Shown here: positions 39,431 through 44,938 of the stretch, in pieces
Position numbering within the stretch: the stretch's first letter is position 1
Layout: each line of letters opens with the position of its first letter
DNA from: Akkermansiaceae bacterium
GTDB lineage: Bacteria > Verrucomicrobiota > Verrucomicrobiia > Verrucomicrobiales > Akkermansiaceae
Length of the DNA: 44,938 bases
Reading direction: 5' to 3'
Assembly: GCA_025457625.1 (NCBI GenBank)
Contig: JALOUA010000004.1
Location: 1 to 44,938 of the forward strand
Program-made: the position numbers and the translations under genes
The notes under the pieces: model-generated
Seen by the model: the letters and a program-made list of their open reading frames with translations, nothing else
What the model was told of the DNA's origin: nothing
Databases searched by the model: none

Positions 39431-41788
39431 ATGAAACAAACCCACATTCTAACCAGATTCGCCGCGCTGCTGGCAATAGGCACCGGCTCCGCATTCTCCC
39501 AGGACATCCTGCCCTTCCCCTCACCGCCGATGGGCGGCAAGGTCGGTCCCACCATGCAGGAATCCGTCCACAAGTGGCGGGAGGCACCACGCCACCTGCC
39601 GGCGGATGCGCCCAACATCCTGATCGTCATGCTTGACGACGCCGGGTTCGGACAACCCAGCGCCTTCGGTGGCGAAATCGCCACCCCGACGCTGACACGC
39701 CTGGCCAACGAGGGCATCTCCTACAACGCCTTCCACACCACCGCGATGTGTTCGCCGACCCGGGCCGCCCTGATGACCGGCCGCAACCACAACCGCGTCG
39801 GCTTCGGCCAGATCGCCGAGCTCGCCAACGACTGGGACGGCTACACCGGCATCATCCCGAAATCCTCGGCCACCATCGCCGAGGTGCTCGGATACTACGG
39901 TTACGCATCCTCCGCCTACGGCAAGGATCACAACACGCCCGTCGACCAGCTCGCCAACGGCCCCTACAACCGCATGCCGACCGGCCGGGGCTTCGACTAT
40001 TTCTACGGCTTCATCGCCGGCGAGACTTCCCAGTGGGAACCCGCGCTGTGGGAAAACACCAATCCGGTTTCCCCTCCTCACGTGAAGAACCACGAGGACT
40101 ACCACCTCACCGAGGACATGGCGGACAAGGCGATCACCTGGATGAACCGCCACCTCGCGATGAATCCCGACCGGCCCTTCCTCATGTGGTGGACGCCGGG
40201 CGCGGTCCACGGCCCGCACCACGTCGCCGCGAAGTGGGCCGACAAGTACAAGGGCAAGTTCGACGATGGCTGGGACGCCTACCAGCAGCGGGTCTTCGAG
40301 CGCCAGAAGAAGATGGGCTGGATCCCGGCCAACACCACCCGCGCGCCCCGTCCGGAAGGGATGCCCGCATGGGAAAGCCTGTCGGAAAAGGAACGCGCCT
40401 TCCAGGCCCGCCTGATGGAGGTCTTCGCCGGCTTTCTCGAACACACCGACGTCCAGGTCGGAAAACTGATCGACGCCCTCGATGCGCGCGGCATCCGCGA
40501 CAACACGATCGTCATCTACATCTTCTCCGACAACGGGGCCTCCGCCGAAGGCATGGCCGGCAGTGTCGCCGAACTCAACGCCCAGAACGGCATTCCCACC
40601 ACGGTCGAGGAACACATGGCGGTGACCGAACAACTCGGCGGCCTTCAAGCGATCGGCAGTCCGAAGATGGACAACATGTACCACTCCGCCTGGGCCTGGG
40701 CCGGTGACGCGCCGTTCCGCTACACCAAGCTGATCGCCGCCGACTGGGGCGGCACCCGCACCCCGATGGTCATCTCCTGGCCGAAGCGCATCAAGCCGGA
40801 CAAGACACCGCGGCCGCAGTTCACCCACGTCAACGACGTGGTTCCGACCCTCTACGAGATCCTCGGCATCCAGCCGCCGAAGGTGGTCGATGGCCACGAG
40901 CAGGACCCGATCGACGGCACCAGCTTCGTTTACACCTTCGACTCGGCGACCGCTCCGGAGCGGAAGACGACCCAGTATTTCGACATCATGGGCAGCCGCG
41001 GCATCTATCACGAGGGCTGGATGGCCAGCACCTTCGGCCCGCGGACGCCGTGGGTGGCGCAGGTGCCGGACATCAGCAAATGGGATCCGATGCAGGACAC
41101 ATGGCAGTTGTTCGACACGCGCAAGGACTACTCGCTGATGCATGACTTGGCCGCGGACCAACCCGACAAGCTGAAGGAGATGAAGGATCTCTTCATGAAA
41201 GTGGCCGAGGAAAACAAGGTCCTGCCGATCGGCGGCGGCCTCTTCGCCCCGCTCAACCCGCACGAGCAGAAACGCAGCACCAACACCGAGTGGACCCTTT
41301 TCGAGGGGATCACCCGCATCCCGGAAAGCCAGGCACCGAACGTGCGCAATGGCAACCTGCGCGCCGAGATCGAAGCCGAAGTGCCGGAGGGCGTCAACGG
41401 GGTGCTCTTCGCCATGGGCGGCTACGCCGGCGGGGTCAGCCTCTTCGCTGTCGATAGCATTCTCTACTATGAATACAGTGCCTTGCTGATCAAGCGCGAC
41501 AAGATCGAAGTCGGCAAGCTGCCGGCCGGCAAGGTGACCATCGCCATGGAAATGCGGACGCCCATGCAGCGCGCCGCACCCGCCGAGCTCAAGTTCTGGA
41601 TCAATGGCAAGGAGGCTGCCACGGGCACGGTGCAACGCACGGTCCCCGGCACCTTCACCGCCTCGGAAACCTTCGACGTGGGCATGGACACCTGCTCGCC
41701 GGTGGCCGACGCCTACTTCGACAAGGCTCCCTTCCGGTTCGAGGGCAAGCTGGGCAAACTGCACTTCAAGAACCTGCCGGCCAATTGA
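39431..41788 (+). CDS. Arylsulfatase (S1-type, Cys-type formylglycine motif)
   Basis: PNILIVMLDDAGFGQPSAFGGEIATPTLTRLANEGISYNAFHTTAMCSPTRAALMTGRNHNRVGFG; signal peptide. Confidence 0.95.
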   Translation: MKQTHILTRFAALLAIGTGSAFSQDILPFPSPPMGGKVGPTMQESVHKWREAPRHLPADAPNILIVMLDDAGFGQPSAFGGEIATPTLTRLANEGISYNAFHTTAMCSPTRAALMTGRNHNRVGFGQIAELANDWDGYTGIIPKSSATIAEVLGYYGYASSAYGKDHNTPVDQLANGPYNRMPTGRGFDYFYGFIAGETSQWEPALWENTNPVSPPHVKNHEDYHLTEDMADKAITWMNRHLAMNPDRPFLMWWTPGAVHGPHHVAAKWADKYKGKFDDGWDAYQQRVFERQKKMGWIPANTTRAPRPEGMPAWESLSEKERAFQARLMEVFAGFLEHTDVQVGKLIDALDARGIRDNTIVIYIFSDNGASAEGMAGSVAELNAQNGIPTTVEEHMAVTEQLGGLQAIGSPKMDNMYHSAWAWAGDAPFRYTKLIAADWGGTRTPMVISWPKRIKPDKTPRPQFTHVNDVVPTLYEILGIQPPKVVDGHEQDPIDGTSFVYTFDSATAPERKTTQYFDIMGSRGIYHEGWMASTFGPRTPWVAQVPDISKWDPMQDTWQLFDTRKDYSLMHDLAADQPDKLKEMKDLFMKVAEENKVLPIGGGLFAPLNPHEQKRSTNTEWTLFEGITRIPESQAPNVRNGNLRAEIEAEVPEGVNGVLFAMGGYAGGVSLFAVDSILYYEYSALLIKRDKIEVGKLPAGKVTIAMEMRTPMQRAAPAELKFWINGKEAATGTVQRTVPGTFTASETFDVGMDTCSPVADAYFDKAPFRFEGKLGKLHFKNLPAN

Positions 41789-42621
41789 CAAGCATGCCAC
41801 ACATCATGAACTCCCTGAAAACCATGATCCGTCACCTTGTCCCATTGGTCTGCGCCCTGCTGTCCGCGCACGCCATCGCCCAGGACGAAGGTGCGGCCGA
41901 CCTCGCGCAGAAACTCACCAATCCGGTCGCGGACCTGATCAGCATCCCGGTCCAAGCCAACTTTGATAATAACATCGGACCGCTTGATGATGGTTCCAAA
42001 TTGCAGACGAACATCCAGCCGGTGATCCCGTTCGACCTCAACGAGCACTGGAACCTGATCACCCGCACGATTGTGCCCGTCATCCATCAGGAAGACATCT
42101 TCCCGGGCGCCGGCTCCCAGTTCGGACTCGGAGATATCAACCTGAGCCTGTTCCTTTCGCCGAAGGAAGCGACGGCGGGAGGACTGATCTGGGGGGCGGG
42201 ACCGGTCTTCCTGCTTCCCACCGCCACAGATACCCTCCTGGGTGGTGAAAAGTGGGGTGCCGGACCCTCCTTCGTGGCACTCAGGATGCAAGGTCCATGG
42301 ACCTACGGCATGCTCGCCAACCATCTCTGGTCATTCGCCGGCGACGGCAATCGGGCGGATCTCAACAACACCTTCGTCCAGCCCTTCCTCGCTTACACCA
42401 CGCCGACCGCCGTGACCCTGTCCCTGCAGAGCGAGACCAGCTACAACTGGACCACCGAACAGTGGTCGGTCCCGATCAATGTCTCCGTCGCCAAGCTGGT
42501 GAAGATCGGCAGACTGCCGGTCAGCCTCCAGGCCGGCATCGGCTACTGGGCGGAGTCTCCCGACAATGGCCCGGAAGAATTCCGCTTCCGGCTCCAGGCC
42601 AACCTCGTCCTGCCCAAATAA
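41785..42621 (+). CDS. Outer membrane beta-barrel transporter-like protein
   Basis: Signal peptide ending SAHAIAQ; NPVADLISIPVQANFDNNIGPLDDGSKLQTNIQPVIPFDLNEHWNLITRTIVPVIHQ...GLGDINLSLFLSPK. True start probably MNSLKTMIRH, about 24 nt downstream. Confidence 0.75.
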   Translation: MTSMPHIMNSLKTMIRHLVPLVCALLSAHAIAQDEGAADLAQKLTNPVADLISIPVQANFDNNIGPLDDGSKLQTNIQPVIPFDLNEHWNLITRTIVPVIHQEDIFPGAGSQFGLGDINLSLFLSPKEATAGGLIWGAGPVFLLPTATDTLLGGEKWGAGPSFVALRMQGPWTYGMLANHLWSFAGDGNRADLNNTFVQPFLAYTTPTAVTLSLQSETSYNWTTEQWSVPINVSVAKLVKIGRLPVSLQAGIGYWAESPDNGPEEFRFRLQANLVLPK

Positions 42622-42646
42622 CCCAAAAGCGCAACGCATCAGGATC

Positions 42647-44038
42647 ATGAGAGTGATTTCAAGAATCCCCGTCCTGCTCGTAGTCACCATCACCGGTCTA
42701 TCAGCAATCGCTTCCTCGGAAACCGTCAAACTCAGCGACGCGCAGGTCGAAAACCTCGTCCGTCGTTCCTACCAATACGTCGCCCTCTACAACGTGAACA
42801 ACAAGTTCGCGATGAAGCAGGGCGGCTGGAACACCCTGGTGGCCGACACCACGCTCAAGGATCACACAATGCGCGAGATCGCACGGCCTAACAACGACTC
42901 GCTCTACATCTCCGCCCTGCTGGACCTGCGCAAGGAGCCGGTGATCCTTGAGATGCCCGCCTTCGATTCGAAATACGTCTCGTTGATGATCACGGCCTAC
43001 GACCACTACGTCAACGTGCCTATGGGCACACGGATGGGTGATTTCCGGAAACCCGAAAGGATGCTCATCCATTCGGCCCGCACTGATGGCTACGAGGGCG
43101 AACCGGTCAAGGGAGTCGACCGCACCTTCGAGGCAACCGGCGATTTCGTCTCGGCAGTCTTCCGCGTCATGCCGCATGGCAACGACCCGGAGCGCTTCCA
43201 GCGCATCATCCGACAGATGCGGGAGGTGAAAATCACCTCCCTGTCGGAATACAACGGCGGCAAGGCCAAACCAATCGATGACATCACCTTCCCGCAGGTG
43301 GGCAAGACCGATGCGGACGTCTTCGAAAACAACCTGCTGGAAGTGATGCAGTTCGTCTTCAATCACACGACCTTCGATCCCAAGGACGAGATCGATCAAG
43401 GCCTGCTGGCTGCCTACAAGCCCTTGGGCATCACCCCCGGAAAAGAATACGACGCCAACCGTGTCGCAGGTATCGACGGCAAGCGATTCCGCAAGGTGGC
43501 CGAGGATGTGCAGCGCACCGAGTTCGCCCGTTCCCAGGACCAGGCGGTGAGCCTGCAGATCGGGCCGAGCATGTTCCAACCCAAGGGAAAAATCCCGCTC
43601 GACGTGCTGGTGCTCCAATCCGTCATCGGCCCGATCGGACTTCCGGCGGCCGAGGCGATGTACAAACCGGTGGTCACCGCCGATGGCAAGCCGATGAACG
43701 CGCGAAACGATTACGTCATCCGCATGACCAAGGACCAGCTGCCACCGGCGGGCGCGTTCTGGTCGCTCACCCTCTATGACATGGAAAACGGCTTCTTCAT
43801 CCCCAACGAACGGAAGAAATACAGCGTGGGCGAGAACGCGGGCATGAAACTCGACGCCGAAGGCGGCATCGAGATCCATGTCGCCGCCAAGCAACCCGAC
43901 GGTGTGCCTGCGGAAAACTGGCTCCCGATCAACCGCCAGGATGAGAATCTCGACATCGTCGCCCGGGTTTATGTGCCCGACCTCGAAAAGATGAAAACCT
44001 GGAAACCGCCCACGGCCGAGATGGTCGAGGCCAAGTGA
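42647..44038 (+). CDS. DUF1254/DUF1214 domain protein
   Basis: MKQGGWNTLVADTTLKDHTMREIARPNNDSLYISALLDLRKEPVILEMPAFDSKYVSLMITAYDHYVNV; GAFWSLTLYDMENGFFIPNERKKYSVG. Confidence 0.88.
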   Translation: MRVISRIPVLLVVTITGLSAIASSETVKLSDAQVENLVRRSYQYVALYNVNNKFAMKQGGWNTLVADTTLKDHTMREIARPNNDSLYISALLDLRKEPVILEMPAFDSKYVSLMITAYDHYVNVPMGTRMGDFRKPERMLIHSARTDGYEGEPVKGVDRTFEATGDFVSAVFRVMPHGNDPERFQRIIRQMREVKITSLSEYNGGKAKPIDDITFPQVGKTDADVFENNLLEVMQFVFNHTTFDPKDEIDQGLLAAYKPLGITPGKEYDANRVAGIDGKRFRKVAEDVQRTEFARSQDQAVSLQIGPSMFQPKGKIPLDVLVLQSVIGPIGLPAAEAMYKPVVTADGKPMNARNDYVIRMTKDQLPPAGAFWSLTLYDMENGFFIPNERKKYSVGENAGMKLDAEGGIEIHVAAKQPDGVPAENWLPINRQDENLDIVARVYVPDLEKMKTWKPPTAEMVEAK

Positions 44039-44060
44039 TTCAGAAAGGGAAACGCCAGTT

Positions 44061-44938
44061 GTGAAACGAACCATCCAGACCACCCTGACACTGGCCCTTC
44101 CCGGCATGATCCTGTCGGCCTTCGCAAGGGACACCGCACAGGCGGAAACCGCAAAGCCGAAACTGATCCTCCAGATCACGGTCGACCAACTGCGCGGCGA
44201 CATGCCGGCACGCTTTCTCGACCGCATGGGCGATGGCGGATTTCGCTATCTTTTCCAGAATGGAATTGTCTACGGCAACGCCCACCACGCGCACGCCAAC
44301 ACCGAGACCATCGTCGGCCACGCCACGCTCGCGACCGGTGCCCATCCCTCGGCCCACGGGATGATCGGCAATATCTGGCTCGACCGCGGAACCGGTTCGC
44401 TGACCTATAACATCGAGGACCCCCGCTACCCCCTGCTGACCCAGGGCGCGGACGTCGACAAGAAAACGGAGATCGACCCCACCCAGAAGGTGGCGGGAAC
44501 CGACGGGCGCTCGCCCGCGGCGATGCTGGTTTCGACCTTCGGCGACGAGTTGGCGATCCACACCGCCGGCAAGGCCAAGGTCTTCGCGGTCTCGGTCAAG
44601 GATCGCGGCGCGGTCTCGTTCGCGGGGCACGCCGGCAAGGCCTTCTGGTTTTCCAAAAGTGCCTGCGAATTCGTCACCAGCAGCTTCTATTACGAGAAGT
44701 ATCCCGAGTGGGTCACCGCCTTCAACAAGGCGGACCCGACCAAGCGTTTCGCCGACACCTCTTGGGACTTGTCCCAGAATCGTTCGAAATATCTCTACGG
44801 CGACCGTGACGACCAGGCTTGGGAGTTGAATATGCCACCCTTCGGGCGGACCTTCCCGCACCCCTACGGACCGAGGGATGGCAAAGTCTTCAGCACCTTG
44901 CTGACCTTGAGCCCGGCCGGCGACGAGCTGACCCTCGA
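44061..44938 (+). CDS. Alkaline phosphatase family protein (PafA-like), truncated by window end
   Basis: GTG start; KPKLILQITVDQLRGDMPARFLDRMGDGGFRYLFQNGIVYGNAHHAHANTETIVGHATLATGAHPSAHGMIGNIWLDR; open to the window edge. Confidence 0.85.
   Translation, partial: MKRTIQTTLTLALPGMILSAFARDTAQAETAKPKLILQITVDQLRGDMPARFLDRMGDGGFRYLFQNGIVYGNAHHAHANTETIVGHATLATGAHPSAHGMIGNIWLDRGTGSLTYNIEDPRYPLLTQGADVDKKTEIDPTQKVAGTDGRSPAAMLVSTFGDELAIHTAGKAKVFAVSVKDRGAVSFAGHAGKAFWFSKSACEFVTSSFYYEKYPEWVTAFNKADPTKRFADTSWDLSQNRSKYLYGDRDDQAWELNMPPFGRTFPHPYGPRDGKVFSTLLTLSPAGDELTL

Noticed and set aside
39521-41800. 759-aa minus-strand ORF antisense to the arylsulfatase
   Set aside because: Shadow ORF from GC-rich codon usage; His/Arg/Gly/Val-rich composition with no family motifs, while the plus strand has a clear sulfatase.
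42701-44227. 508-aa minus-strand ORF opposite DUF1254/DUF1214 and phosphatase genes
   Set aside because: Antisense shadow ORF across two supported genes.

Overview
The window looks like a GC-rich bacterial chromosome segment. Gene content suggests a verrucomicrobial-type genome, but that is inference. I see roughly four blocks. (1) About 1-5.7 kb looks like a decaying accessory region: a tubulin-like GTPase gene broken by a frameshift and an in-frame TAG, an intact VWA / PKD-repeat / TM / FHA-like protein, a damaged dual-specificity phosphatase and a tRNA-Ser-like 3' fragment. It lies next to an intact tRNA-Tyr with a terminator. (2) About 5.9-14 kb is housekeeping: TgpA-like transglutaminase, DUF58, leuD and leuC separated by GumN/TraB-like and Uma2 genes, and a VOC protein. 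(3) About 14-33.4 kb holds an ECF sigma / heavy-metal sensor locus, a 29-codon remnant of a CopA-type ATPase, a CusCBA-type metal efflux operon, GspE/GspF, MscS-DUF432, and an AcrAB-NodT type RND system. (4) About 33.6-44.9 kb holds a DUF4239-like gene split by an in-frame TGA, a wHTH-TPR regulator, and a long co-directional cluster of exported proteins: DUF3300 (frameshifted), DUF2950, SYLF, arylsulfatase, a beta-barrel transporter, DUF1254/DUF1214, and a PafA-like alkaline phosphatase that runs off the edge. The most interesting items are the VWA-PKD-FHA-like/tubulin pair, the exported-protein cluster, and a recurring YTGTTAG(G) motif. That motif carries nearly all TTA leucine codons I found in the core genes and was not seen in the accessory blocks. 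All calls are from reading the sequence and ORF track; no searches were run.
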